Source: Flammeovirgaceae bacterium UBA6059 (GTDB lineage Bacteria; Bacteroidota; Bacteroidia; Cytophagales; Cyclobacteriaceae). Taken from it: a stretch of DNA of 64,000 nt. Positions 34,862-44,486 of this stretch are shown piece by piece. The first letter of the stretch is position 1. Every line of letters begins with the position of its first letter. Under the pieces are notes generated by a model. The model had not been told where the DNA came from. It was given only the letters and a program-made list of their open reading frames with translations, and made no database searches. The DNA lies in the NCBI GenBank assembly GCA_002435755.1, contig DIYH01000037.1, positions 1-64,000 on the forward strand, in the 5' to 3' direction. Position numbers and translations under genes: made by a program.

Positions 34862-37800
34862 TCAGTCCTGGCCAATAATCAATGGGCCGATCTGATTCTC
34901 CTTCATGACATCTAGTAGCGCCTTCACCTCTCCACTTTTAGCCTCTTTCCAGGACTTTTCAACTTCCAGCCATTCTGTATGGAGCTTGTCATAAACCTCG
35001 ACATATTGGTCTGCTGGTTTAAAGTCAGCGATTGCAACAGTCATAGCAAGGTAGCTCAGCTTTTCCATGAGCATTCCCGGTAGGCGTATAACGTCTTGCC
35101 CCTTACCTGTATGTTTAAGCTGAATGATCTGATTTTCGATTTCAGTAGCAATGCTATCTGTGGTTTGCATTTCAGCAAGTACATCTCCTGATACCAAAGG
35201 CATCAAATCTGTTAGTTGCCTGCGCAGTTTTTCCATCTCATTAACGGTAGTAGACATGGCTTCAAAGTCGACACGAATCTTATCCAGCAGTTGTTTTTGT
35301 TGATTAATGTCTTCCAAAGTCCCCTCTGAATTAGGATCCTTAATCAATTCAAAGCTTTGCTTTTGCTCAACATCCCCAGACTTCAGGGTGACTGTGTATG
35401 TTCCAGGACTTGCCATTACAGCAATTGGAGGTACTAATGAATTTCGAGTGTTATTATCATCGAGTTCAAACCATGAAGCATAACGCGGTTTAGTGCGCAT
35501 GACCACTTTGGTTGTTGGGTCTTCTTTGTAATCCCACCATATTCTGTTGATGCCAGGTTTCCCTTTATGCTTAATGGTACGAACCGTCTCTCCAGCTTCA
35601 TTGGCAATCATGAGGGTGACACTATCTGTCATGCCTTCTGCCATCCAGTAATGAAGCGAGGTACCCGCCGGTGGATCGTCACCGAATGAGGCCTCTTTGA
35701 AAAACTGCATAACCATTGATATTGGCTGCAGTCTGAAAGCATCTTTAGGATCAAAAAGGTGTAATGAAGACTGTGCTACCTCTTGGCTGAACTGCTGTAT
35801 TGGCGTCAGGTCATCTAAGATCCAAATACCTCTACCATAAGTACCTACGACAAGATCATTGAAATGCTCTGGTATGTCCATCCAATACATAGGACTGGAT
35901 GGAAGATTAGTCATCAACGACTGCCAAGTTGAACCCTTATTTAATGAAAAGTAAAGTGCGTTCTCCGTTCCCAAATAGACTAGGTTAGGGTTTACAGGAT
36001 CTTCTTTGACCATTCTACAATAGCTCAAAGGGCTATCTTCAATACCGCTCGTGATCTTCTTCCACGAACTACCGTAATTGGTGGTAACATAGACATAGGG
36101 CTTAAAATCCCCCATTTCATGGGCATCTACCGTCATGTAGGCCGTACCCTCATCATGTTTAGAAGCTTCAATATTACGTACAGCGCCATAAGTCGGCATA
36201 TCAGGAACTTTGGAGGTAACATTCGTCCATGTGGCACCATTATCCTGGCTGATATGTACCAGGCCATCATTGGTACCTGCCCAAAGCAAGCCTTTCTTCA
36301 ATGGTGACTCGTCTAATGCATAAACTACATTGGCGTATTCCACACCAATGTTGTCACCGGTCAATCCACCCGAAAACTGTTGCTTTGAAGCGTCATTGAG
36401 ACTTAAGTCAGGACTCACAATCTCCCAGGTCTGGCCTCCGTTGGTTGTGCGATGTACATATTGGCTAGCAACATATACCGTATTATTATCATGCGGTGAG
36501 ATAAGCAACGGGAAGGTCCATTGGAATCTATACTTCACATCTGCGGCAGGTGTTCCTGCTGTCAACTCAGGCCATACTTCCACTTGTCGAAACTGCCCTG
36601 TTTCTTCATTGTATCGAACTACTACACCACCCAATGCACCAAAGCCGGATGCACTCGACCATACGATGTTGGGGTCAGTTGGATCAGCAGTCGCAAATCC
36701 ACTTTCCCCGCCTCCTACATCGTGCCACATTCCGGTAGGTATAAAACCTCCGAAAAAGCTCTGCATACGGCTCCTACTGGGGCCTTTCATTGATGGCCCG
36801 TCTTGTCTGTTAGTCAGTACATTGTAAGGTACCTCTGTGTCAGTAGTGACATGGTAGAGTTGAGCGACGGGTATCTGTACGCGATACCATGACTTGCCGC
36901 GATTTTGGCTAATGGACAGTCCACCGTCTCCGACAACTATCTGACGGTCTCCATTCGTAGGATCTACCCACATATCGTGATGATCCCAGTTAGGTGCAGT
37001 ACCCGGTGCTGCAAGCGTTGCAGTGGTACCCCCATCGATACTTGTGGCGTATGCCGCAGAAAAGAAATAAATCTCATTGGCATTGTCAGGTGATGCGGTG
37101 CATCGCGTGTAGTATGCTCCCCTTCCCGATAAGTCCCTATCGGAATTGACCAGTTGAAATGACGCACCTCGATTTTCCGATCGCCACAGTTCTCCAGTAT
37201 TTGTCGGCCTTCCATCCAATGGAATACCATCCCCGGTTTCAATAAGCGCATACAAGCGGCCTTGCTGGGCAGCTGTCATCGCCAAAGCTATTTTTCCAAC
37301 TTCTCCTTCAGGCAAACCTGGACTTTCTAACTTGTCCCATGTCTCTCCTCCATCCAGCGAGCGATAAATACCTCCGCCTGCCCCCCCACTCTTGCGAACC
37401 CATGGCCTGATTTCCAATGACCACATTCCTGCAAACAATATTCTCGGATTAAATGGATCCATCACCAAATCAGAAGCTCCTGTCTTGCTATCGACAAACA
37501 AGACCTGTGTCCACGTTTTGCCTCCATCAGTAGTTTTGTAAATACCACGCTCCTGCTGAGGTGTATAGCCATGGCCTAATGCGGCTACATAGACGACATC
37601 AGGATTAGTGGGGTGCACCACTATTCGGCTAATCCTACCTGTATTCTTTAAACCAAGATGTGTCCAATTGGTACCACCATCAGTTGATCGCCAAACACCA
37701 TTACCAATGGATACATTTGAGCGGATGAATGATTCACCAGTACCTGCGTAAATGACTTCAGGTTCACTTGGTGCTAACGCTAATGCCCCAATGGAATGAA

Positions 37801-38056
37801 CCCGCTGCTTGTCAAAAACAGGTGCCCAATTCAGACCACCATCTGTTGTTTTCCACACACCACCAGAAGCAGCCCCTACATAATAGGTGGAAGGGTCTCC
37901 AGCGATACCTGCTACGGAAATGACCCTATTGCCGACAGGGCCAATATGTCGAAACTTGAGCTGATCCATTTGTGCGGTAGAAAGAGACTGAGATAATGCC
38001 GCACTAGATACGAATAAGAAAATGAATGAAAGCGAATGAAAAAGTAGATAACGCAT
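34862..38056 (-). CDS. Large secreted BNR/VPS10-like propeller protein
   Basis: 1064 residues, signal peptide ending near AALSQ. Residues about 35-760 contain many Asp-box/BNR blades (WKTTDGGLNWAPV, WRSTDGGTNWTHL, YRSLDGGETWDKL), like the sortilin/VPS10 and YVTN-type ten-bladed propellers. The remaining C-terminus has a beta-sandwich-like part (GTYTVTLKSGDVEQKQSFEL) and a helical region. Bacteroidota encode many such exported proteins of unknown ligand; no sialidase catalytic set is visible. It is followed by the M14 peptidase gene in the same direction, 133 bp away. Confidence 0.87.
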   Translation of the reverse strand: MRYLLFHSLSFIFLFVSSAALSQSLSTAQMDQLKFRHIGPVGNRVISVAGIAGDPSTYYVGAASGGVWKTTDGGLNWAPVFDKQRVHSIGALALAPSEPEVIYAGTGESFIRSNVSIGNGVWRSTDGGTNWTHLGLKNTGRISRIVVHPTNPDVVYVAALGHGYTPQQERGIYKTTDGGKTWTQVLFVDSKTGASDLVMDPFNPRILFAGMWSLEIRPWVRKSGGAGGGIYRSLDGGETWDKLESPGLPEGEVGKIALAMTAAQQGRLYALIETGDGIPLDGRPTNTGELWRSENRGASFQLVNSDRDLSGRGAYYTRCTASPDNANEIYFFSAAYATSIDGGTTATLAAPGTAPNWDHHDMWVDPTNGDRQIVVGDGGLSISQNRGKSWYRVQIPVAQLYHVTTDTEVPYNVLTNRQDGPSMKGPSRSRMQSFFGGFIPTGMWHDVGGGESGFATADPTDPNIVWSSASGFGALGGVVVRYNEETGQFRQVEVWPELTAGTPAADVKYRFQWTFPLLISPHDNNTVYVASQYVHRTTNGGQTWEIVSPDLSLNDASKQQFSGGLTGDNIGVEYANVVYALDESPLKKGLLWAGTNDGLVHISQDNGATWTNVTSKVPDMPTYGAVRNIEASKHDEGTAYMTVDAHEMGDFKPYVYVTTNYGSSWKKITSGIEDSPLSYCRMVKEDPVNPNLVYLGTENALYFSLNKGSTWQSLMTNLPSSPMYWMDIPEHFNDLVVGTYGRGIWILDDLTPIQQFSQEVAQSSLHLFDPKDAFRLQPISMVMQFFKEASFGDDPPAGTSLHYWMAEGMTDSVTLMIANEAGETVRTIKHKGKPGINRIWWDYKEDPTTKVVMRTKPRYASWFELDDNNTRNSLVPPIAVMASPGTYTVTLKSGDVEQKQSFELIKDPNSEGTLEDINQQKQLLDKIRVDFEAMSTTVNEMEKLRRQLTDLMPLVSGDVLAEMQTTDSIATEIENQIIQLKHTGKGQDVIRLPGMLMEKLSYLAMTVAIADFKPADQYVEVYDKLHTEWLEVEKSWKEAKSGEVKALLDVMKENQIGPLIIGQD

Positions 38057-38299
38057 GGATTTACAGTTTAGATTATGATCGCTAAGTCAATCTATTTAAA
38101 ACTTAGGTCAAACTGAAGTGATGCGGAATGGAAATTCATAATACCAGACAGTGTATTTCAAATGCTATCTCGCATCTAACTGAGACTGGATTGAGGAGTG
38201 GTTATGATATGGTATGTAACGACACTCCTATGCCAGTTCTAGCCAGACCAAATCATAGTTAACTATGGTACGACAGTTATTCTACAGGTTCTACAGGTT
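38057..38299. other. Intergenic region
   Basis: It holds only the promoter region for the BNR gene and a short tandem TTCTACAGG repeat near 38280. Nothing else recognised. Confidence 0.4.
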
Positions 38300-38950
38300 T
38301 TATTTAGCCTTCATAATATATTGATAAGGCAATAGACTCACTTCTACTTCAAAAGAGTTGTAACCCGCTTCTTTTAATTCTGCAATCACCTGGTCGATAG
38401 ACAGTTTATGCTTGATTGGTGGCCCAACAGGAGTCTCCACTTTGAAAAAATCTACTATGATCAATTCTCCGTTTGTCTTTAGCCCGTTTCTCACCTCGCT
38501 AAAGTAGTCCGGTCTGTTTTCAATATGATGATAAGTATTCACGATGAGCGCCATATCCACTTCGTGTTCATTGAGCGCCGGGCTATCATAAGGAATCATT
38601 CTTAACTCGATGTTTTCAAGTTTGTCCTTTTCAATCCTCAGCTTGATGTAGTCTTGAAATTCTTCGCTTACGTCTGCAGCAATAACTTCTGCACCTCTTG
38701 CAGCGAGTTTAACAGAGAAATAACCAGATCCAGCACCAATATCGATTATCTTCTTTCCTTCCATGTTACCTAGATAATCGAGGACTTTTTCAGGCTGTTG
38801 ATATTCGTCACGTTCCTTCGATTCAAACCGTTGGATCAACTCTTCAACAGAAGACTTGTGCATATGTTCATTAGCTCCACCATTGTGATGTTGTGCCGCA
38901 AGGTCTGCCATTCCAATCATTAGGGAAGTCAATAGGATTAAGGTTTTCAT
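38300..38950 (-). CDS. SAM-dependent methyltransferase with a signal peptide
   Basis: 216 residues. The class I methyltransferase motif I, IIDIGAGSGYFSVKLA, lies near residues 68-83, followed by VIAADVSEEF, an NTYHHIENR segment and ELIIVDFFK. The first 20 residues (MKTLILLTSLMIGMADLAAQ) form a cleavable signal, so the enzyme should be exported to the periplasm, where no SAM supply is known. Such signal-bearing methyltransferases recur in Bacteroidota. The His-rich stretch HHNGGANEHMH just after the signal may bind metal. The substrate is unknown. Confidence 0.88.
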   Translation of the reverse strand: MKTLILLTSLMIGMADLAAQHHNGGANEHMHKSSVEELIQRFESKERDEYQQPEKVLDYLGNMEGKKIIDIGAGSGYFSVKLAARGAEVIAADVSEEFQDYIKLRIEKDKLENIELRMIPYDSPALNEHEVDMALIVNTYHHIENRPDYFSEVRNGLKTNGELIIVDFFKVETPVGPPIKHKLSIDQVIAELKEAGYNSFEVEVSLLPYQYIMKAK

Positions 38951-39276
38951 AGATTATTCTTTGATGGATTAGTTCAAAATTCTGACCTCAGATTCCTAAG
39001 GTCGAGTCAGTCAAACCCGGTAGAGTTTCTATCGGTAACATAGATATATACTCATGCTCTCGTTTGACTCCATTCATCAATAGGCCGGTAAGTGATTCGC
39101 TATGAAAAATTAGTGTATTTACTGTAGTCCCAAGAATGATGTGATAACTATTGGCGAGATAACTAAAAACAAGTGCTATCGCTATACTCTGAAATTAAAT
39201 ACTGGTCTGTAGTCGATTTTCACTCAGAGGCTGCATTAAGTTTTTTGGTCGCCCTTCCACTCAGTTTAGTTGGCCT
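38951..39276. other. Gene-free region
   Basis: About 325 bp with no supported reading frame, hairpin or repeat; it presumably holds the methyltransferase promoter and the OsmC terminator. Confidence 0.4.
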
Positions 39277-39891
39277 CTACGAGATTTCATCGTCATTTTC
39301 TGAAGAACGATTGATGGCTTCCTTGCCATTATAGACCAGCCTTGTAGACCATGGAATAGGGTTTCGTAAGGCGTAATGGGCCATACAGCCATTTTCAGCC
39401 TCATTCAAAAGGTCCTTAATGTTTTTTTCAGGCTCAGGGCTTTCAATGATTACATGCGTTTCGACCATATCACAACCTCCATTGGTCATATAGCCATGCT
39501 CCCGCATGTGTCCAAGATTGGTTCTGAAGATGATTCTTTGCTCCAATTTCAAACTATCCACCTGGATCTTTCGGGCGGTCAGAATATCCGTCAAGTGTGT
39601 CATCAAACAGAATCCTATACCAGCAGAAAAGAATGCTAATGGTGGCGGGGCGGTATCCTCTCCCACAGGTGGCTGTTCATCGCAGTAGAGCTTCACAGGA
39701 CTGAACCCTGGTATGTTCACCGAAACGACACCCGTCTTACTCTGCATCTTACCTGATTCAGCACTCAGGTTCACTTCGAAGCGATACGGTTCCGGATGTC
39801 GAGCTTTGGTAAATTTCTTAGACTCATATTGTGTTTTGGTTGGTTGTTCGATACTCAGCTCACCGACGTGATAGAATTTGTCTTCTGACAT
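39277..39891 (-). CDS. OsmC-family protein
   Basis: 204 residues from the ATG at 39891 (an upstream ATG at 39924 adds 11 residues with no recognised role). The OsmC fold is seen in SPVKLYCDEQPPVGEDTAPPPLAFFSAGIGFCLMTHL, with the first reactive Cys in GFCLM, and the second Cys in ENGCMAHYALRN. These two thiols would reduce peroxides. The protein is cytoplasmic. No partner gene or regulator is adjacent. Confidence 0.85.
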   Translation of the reverse strand: MSEDKFYHVGELSIEQPTKTQYESKKFTKARHPEPYRFEVNLSAESGKMQSKTGVVSVNIPGFSPVKLYCDEQPPVGEDTAPPPLAFFSAGIGFCLMTHLTDILTARKIQVDSLKLEQRIIFRTNLGHMREHGYMTNGGCDMVETHVIIESPEPEKNIKDLLNEAENGCMAHYALRNPIPWSTRLVYNGKEAINRSSENDDEIS

Positions 39892-39924
39892 GGTCCTCAT
39901 TTTTGATGTTCGACAAATATCCAT

Positions 39925-40303
39925 GCTATCAATAAGAATCTAAACTCTTCTATAAGATTAAACATGGAATTGTTTTAACCCATATCACAATTCTTCAGGC
40001 TTCATTCTCTTCGACTTAAAAATCAAGGCGCTATAGCTTTAATGTTGTTCTAACTCTGCTTGATGATCTTGCTATGATAAATAATGTCGTTGGGTAGCCA
40101 TGTACCACAATCTTCCTAAATTCCTGCTGCCCATTCGTCCCGAGTAATTATAGAATACAAACATTACCTATTTGAATACCATCGAAGCAGGTGAGTATAT
40201 TCATTCAATCATCGGTGCTTATTCGAATCAGATCATAGATTATGATCTGAAAAGGCCATCAACGTTCAAAGCATCAAAACCAACCAACCTCTTTCGCAAC
40301 GGA
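39925..40303. other. Gene-free region
   Basis: About 380 bp between minus-strand genes. A small hairpin ATCATA/TATGAT lies near 40232-40247. A plus-strand frame at 40172-40393 overlaps the next gene and lacks support. Nothing else recognised. Confidence 0.4.
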
Positions 40304-40762
40304 TCAATTTTCCACCTCACTAATTGGAGAACTATGAGTGGCGATAGCACGAACTACTCCGTCTTTTTTCTCATAAACATCTGTAAAGCGTAGATACATT
40401 TTGCTCGTATCGGCATCCTCTACAAACACTAGCTCTTCCCAACCTCTAATGATGGCGACATCATTGTAAAGCCAGACGACCGTATCCATTAGCGTCACCT
40501 TCTTCAAGGTAGTTTCTCCTGGACTCATTTCACTGAGAGCCTGTGACTTGTTGACGGTAGTACCATCTCCTGCCCCCGAGTAGACCCAACTATCATCCAA
40601 TACCCGATCGATTTTTTGAGGGTTGTTTTCTAACAAACCATCAACCCAAACTTCGAGTGTATGATGAACTTCAGCCTCAGTGATGGTTTCTGGGGTTGTC
40701 TGATTGCTATTGGTGCAGGATACCAAACCTAATCCGACACAGATAAATAATATTCTAACCAT
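40304..40762 (-). CDS. NTF2-fold lipoprotein (DUF4440-like)
   Basis: 152 residues with a lipobox, GLVSC (Cys16), so anchored to a membrane. The SnoaL/DUF4440 fold is visible: EAEVHHTLEVWVDGLLENNPQKIDRVLDDSWVYSG, then ALSEMSPGE, LYNDVAIIRGW and MYLRFTDVYEKKDGVVRAIATHSSP. These cone-shaped domains bind small hydrophobic ligands or act as enzymes; nothing here shows which. It starts 5 bp after the next NTF2-fold gene's stop, so the two are co-expressed. Confidence 0.85.
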   Translation of the reverse strand: MVRILFICVGLGLVSCTNSNQTTPETITEAEVHHTLEVWVDGLLENNPQKIDRVLDDSWVYSGAGDGTTVNKSQALSEMSPGETTLKKVTLMDTVVWLYNDVAIIRGWEELVFVEDADTSKMYLRFTDVYEKKDGVVRAIATHSSPISEVEN

Positions 40763-40767
40763 AGCTG

Positions 40768-41217
40768 CTATTCAGGAAAAAGTGTTTTTACTGACCTACT
40801 GCTAAATATTTTGCTGACGATCTGCCATTCCCCATCGATCTTTAGCAAGTTCATATAGTCTACGATGACAAAATCTGGAAAGACAATTTCTAACCTGGCG
40901 TTGGCAGCTGTATTCATAATATTGATTTGGGTTACATACGTCTTCCTATTGGCCTTAGGTCCGGGCTTCATTCTTTCCTCAAAGAATTCTAGCGCGTTGA
41001 CTGATTTATATCCTTCTTCCTCAGAAATGAACTCCATCACAGCATCTTTATGAAAAGCCTTCTTTAAAGTACTGAAGTCATTATTGGTGCCTCCTTCCAG
41101 ATAATAGTTTAGAGTAGTGGTAATCGCTGCGTATTCCTTTCCATCTGTTTGTCCAAAGGCAGAAAATGCTGTGATAGCCGATAGAAAGAGGATAAGTAAT
41201 TTTTGAATGGTTCTCAT
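40768..41217 (-). CDS. Secreted NTF2-fold protein (lumazine-binding-like)
   Basis: 149 residues from the ATG at 41217, chosen because it yields a standard signal peptide (MRTIQKLLILFLSAITAFSAFGQ); an in-frame ATG at 41250 would place 11 residues before it. The domain (EYAAITTTLNYYLEGGTNNDFSTLKKAFHKDAVMEFI, then MNLLKIDGEWQIVSKIFSS) matches the putative lumazine-binding NTF2-like family. It lies between the aminotransferase and the lipoprotein, all on one strand with very short gaps, a likely three-gene operon. Confidence 0.85.
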   Translation of the reverse strand: MRTIQKLLILFLSAITAFSAFGQTDGKEYAAITTTLNYYLEGGTNNDFSTLKKAFHKDAVMEFISEEEGYKSVNALEFFEERMKPGPKANRKTYVTQINIMNTAANARLEIVFPDFVIVDYMNLLKIDGEWQIVSKIFSSRSVKTLFPE

Positions 41218-41227
41218 ATTATTTGGT

Positions 41228-42340
41228 TTAAGTCCATATTGATTTTGCAACTTCTATGAATCGTTGCATAGTTTCTTTTTTACCTATTGTTACCCTCATC
41301 CAGGTGCTTCCAGCTACTTCACTCGCGCCTACTATAAGGTTGTTTTGAGCGTACGTATTCCTTAGAGGCAGAACTCCAATTTCACCGCAGTTGAACCAGA
41401 TGAAATTCCCATATGGCTCTGCACAGTACAGGCCAAGCCCTCTTAATTCGCCAAGCGTGAAGTCCCTACTTTCTGAATTGAGATTGCGAACAGTAGCAAG
41501 AAAAGTATCGTCCTCTAAACTGGCTTTAGCAGCAGCCAGGCCGAGCGTATTCAGATTTGAACCTGACCAAACCTGATACTTCCTTAAGGTTTGAATGAAG
41601 CCAGCAGCAGCAATTAGATAACCTACTCTCATTCCCGCCAGGCCGTAGATCTTTGAGAATGTTCTGAGAACGATTATTCGGCTATTACTTTCAACTAGTT
41701 GTATAACACTTTCATTATCAGCTATATACTCAATGTAAGCTTCATCGACGATGATATAAGAATGTCGACTGACCCGATCACAAAAGGCCAGAAGATCATT
41801 ATATGAGAGTTTTGATCCAGTCGGGTTGTTTGGATTGACTAAGTAGACCACTCCCGTCTTTTTGTTCGATGATTCTTCGATAGCATCTAAGTCAAAACCT
41901 TTGTCGTTGGTTAGATCAGTAGCAATTACTTCACCTCCAAAGCGCTCTACGCACTTAGGTAAGACATCAAAGGTGACTTTAGAAGTGATGACCGTTTTCT
42001 TCTCATGTATACACCAAAATGATAGCAGCTGCAGCAAATCGGAAGAACCGGCACCAAGCAGTATAGATTGATTGTCTACCCCAAAACGAAGCGCCAGTTG
42101 ATTGATTAATTGCTGACGCAGTTCATTGGGGTACCTATTGCCCTGAACAATGTACTCCTCTATGGCTTCCATTGCCTTTTTTGAAGGACCGAAGGGATTT
42201 TCATTCGAACTGAGCTTTATACTGTCCTGATCTTGATCAAGGTCAGTAATACTATGACTCAATGCCTTAGCTGGTTGAAAAAGAAGTGTCGAGCCTAAAA
42301 GTGCTGTAGAAGAAATCCAATTCCTTCGGTCCATATCCAT
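41228..42340 (-). CDS. Tat-type exported histidinol-phosphate aminotransferase-like enzyme
   Basis: 370 residues. The fold-type I aminotransferase has the NPNNPTG loop at 169-175, DEAYIEY at 199-205 and the PLP lysine Lys230 in RTFSKIYGLAGMRVGY. This set matches HisC-type enzymes (histidinol-phosphate or aromatic aminotransferase). The N-terminus MDMDRRNWISSTALLGSTLLF has a twin-arginine motif and a hydrophobic stretch, so the folded, PLP-loaded enzyme is probably exported. It is first in a cluster with two exported NTF2-fold proteins. Function outside the cytoplasm is not clear. Confidence 0.87.
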   Translation of the reverse strand: MDMDRRNWISSTALLGSTLLFQPAKALSHSITDLDQDQDSIKLSSNENPFGPSKKAMEAIEEYIVQGNRYPNELRQQLINQLALRFGVDNQSILLGAGSSDLLQLLSFWCIHEKKTVITSKVTFDVLPKCVERFGGEVIATDLTNDKGFDLDAIEESSNKKTGVVYLVNPNNPTGSKLSYNDLLAFCDRVSRHSYIIVDEAYIEYIADNESVIQLVESNSRIIVLRTFSKIYGLAGMRVGYLIAAAGFIQTLRKYQVWSGSNLNTLGLAAAKASLEDDTFLATVRNLNSESRDFTLGELRGLGLYCAEPYGNFIWFNCGEIGVLPLRNTYAQNNLIVGASEVAGSTWMRVTIGKKETMQRFIEVAKSIWT

Positions 42341-42429
42341 TACTTATGATCTGCCTGTAAAGCAATAGTCCATTAGGTGCAATCGGTGGGACTTATTTCT
42401 AATCAGTCAAATAACCTTCGGAACAGTTA

Positions 42430-43131
42430 TTACACTGTCAGTTTCTCGATGATTTCTTTTCTCGCGCTACGACTAACAGGTATTCTGCTACCGCAATTAA
42501 GTAACGCATCGTAAGTATTAGAGGCTCGTTTTTCCAACGACGCTATATCATCGATTCGGGTAACATAAGATTTATGGGTTCTAATGAAGTTGGAGGGCAG
42601 TAACTTCAAGAGTTGATTCAGTGGCTTGTTGTAAAGGCTTGTGGAATCATCCACGAGAAAAAGTTCGGAATAAATACCTGAAGCCTTGATATATCTGATT
42701 CGCTCGATGGAGACGAATTCTAGCCCCTTATGCGTCTGAATTGCCAGGTACTTCAGTTGACCGGAGCTGGTGTTGGTTCCCTGGTGATACCTATCTAGTG
42801 CCTTACGCACGCGCTGCTGGGTAAAAGGCTTTGCAATGAAGTCGAGTACGCCGATTTCGAATGCTTCGATCGCCCTATCGGAATGTGCTGATACCACAAT
42901 CGTATGAAAGGCATTCGAGGTTAGTTGTTTTAGAATATCAAAGCCATCTCTTCCGTGAAGATTCAGATCTAGAAATAAGAGATCGATATGCTTGCTGGCC
43001 AGCGTTTCAAAAGCATTGGATTGTGTATGTGCTAGATCAATCTCATAGGGAAAGGTCACCGATTCTTGAATGAAGCGCATGAGTCTCTTCGCGATCAAGG
43101 GTTCGTCTTCGCAAACCAATATTCTAGTCAT
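42430..43131 (-). CDS. LytTR-family response regulator
   Basis: 233 residues from the ATG at 43131, which overlaps the kinase stop as ATGA; an earlier in-frame ATG lies inside the kinase gene. Receiver domain with Asp55 in LLFLDLNLHG and Lys in AKPF; the LytTR domain follows (KYLAIQTHKGLEF, YIKASGIYSELFL, RTHKSYVTRI). It is similar along its length to the regulator at 23.8 kb. It is expected to bind promoter repeats when phosphorylated by its partner. Confidence 0.93.
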   Translation of the reverse strand: MTRILVCEDEPLIAKRLMRFIQESVTFPYEIDLAHTQSNAFETLASKHIDLLFLDLNLHGRDGFDILKQLTSNAFHTIVVSAHSDRAIEAFEIGVLDFIAKPFTQQRVRKALDRYHQGTNTSSGQLKYLAIQTHKGLEFVSIERIRYIKASGIYSELFLVDDSTSLYNKPLNQLLKLLPSNFIRTHKSYVTRIDDIASLEKRASNTYDALLNCGSRIPVSRSARKEIIEKLTV

Positions 43132-44291
43132 TTCCACAATGTAATTGTTGAGAGCCAACCATTGCTATCCGGGTAAGACTGAAAATCAAATCTATCAGCG
43201 TACGACTCTTTGAGTCTGGAAATGACATAATTGATACCTGTACCATTATTGCTTGCGCCGCTCGAAGCTTTCCCATCATTGAACACAGAATACGTCAAAG
43301 TCGAATCATCTTCCTTTCGAGCGATTGAAAACCGACCCTCTTCTCTATCCTCATAGCCATGAGTTAAGCCATTTTCAACCAAGGTCAAAAGAACTCCTGG
43401 GGGTATGGCGTCATCTTCTGTCAGATCAATTCTCTCTAATTGGAATGAGATGTTCTTACGTACTCCCATGATTTCCAGATAGGCGGAAATCAAATCCAAC
43501 TCATCATTAATAGGGATCAGTTTCCTATCGCTAATCTTGGCGAAAAGCTCGAAGACCCTTGATAGTTCAAGTACAAATTTTGATGCCTTAGATGGTTCCT
43601 GCTCGATCAACTCTTGTAGTGAGGTAAGCGAGTTCATAATGAAATGAGGCTGAATAGTGGACTTGAGCAACTGGTTTTCGAGGCGCGAAGCTCTTATGAT
43701 GGTCTCATTGTATTCTCTATTCTGGCGAGCTAACTCTATGCTTGACGAAAGTACCATGCAAAGAATTAGGAAAATCGCACCGACAAAATAGCCATAGTTT
43801 AGCGCGCCCTGCCAACCCAACCAGACACAAAACGCAAATCCTAAGATTCCTAAGAGGACCAAATAACCTTTGCTATACTTGACCACCACATATATACTTT
43901 GTGCCAGCGCAATGATCAGACTAAACTTGATGAACTCTAACTCATGCAGAAAGAAGAAATACAGTACGGCACTGGCGAGATAAAAGGCAACAAATTGTCT
44001 GCGGTACGGGATAGTGAAGTAGTAAGCCAGGAAGACGCTAAGAGAGAGCATCCCAAGAATGACTGATATGTATACAAGCTCATATCCGTTGAGGCTCAGA
44101 AACGGTATTAATTCCTGTTCTTCAGGATAAGTCTTTAGGTAAATTTTAAAACAATGAAATAGGCAATAGAAAGCAAAAAACAGGTAAGCCACCTTTTTGC
44201 CATAGCCAAAATAAAGCGCCACATTAAAGGCAGTTGCCGTCAATAGTACTGAGACGATAACTAGTACGCTTTCTTGTAGACTTAAATCCAT
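43128..44291 (-). CDS. LytS-type sensor histidine kinase
   Basis: 387 residues with about six membrane helices in the first 185 residues and no large sensor domain, so it may sense membrane state or a small ligand. The kinase core has STIQPHFIMNSL with phospho-His216 and PPGVLLTLVENGLTHGYED, then a G-rich ATP loop (NGTGINYVISRL). Overlap with the regulator gene by 4 bp ensures balanced expression. It is similar in its kinase part to the 21.9-kb kinase. Confidence 0.92.
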   Translation of the reverse strand: MDLSLQESVLVIVSVLLTATAFNVALYFGYGKKVAYLFFAFYCLFHCFKIYLKTYPEEQELIPFLSLNGYELVYISVILGMLSLSVFLAYYFTIPYRRQFVAFYLASAVLYFFFLHELEFIKFSLIIALAQSIYVVVKYSKGYLVLLGILGFAFCVWLGWQGALNYGYFVGAIFLILCMVLSSSIELARQNREYNETIIRASRLENQLLKSTIQPHFIMNSLTSLQELIEQEPSKASKFVLELSRVFELFAKISDRKLIPINDELDLISAYLEIMGVRKNISFQLERIDLTEDDAIPPGVLLTLVENGLTHGYEDREEGRFSIARKEDDSTLTYSVFNDGKASSGASNNGTGINYVISRLKESYADRFDFQSYPDSNGWLSTITLWK

Positions 44292-44486
44292 TTTATGTTA
44301 AGGCGAAGTACAAATCTATCAATCTCGATCTTAATTCTAACAAATACACCGTTGGTGAACCTTGACGCTATCTGCTTCGAAATGAAATCTCAAGTATTCG
44401 ATTGCCAAAGAAATAATGTAGGATCAAGTTGGGTTTGTTTTCTTGCTTATGATTCTTTGCTCTATCATATCTAAAACAGAATAATC

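Noticed and set aside
40172..40393. 73-codon plus-strand frame
   Set aside because: It overlaps the DUF4440-like gene end and shows no domain or coding pattern.
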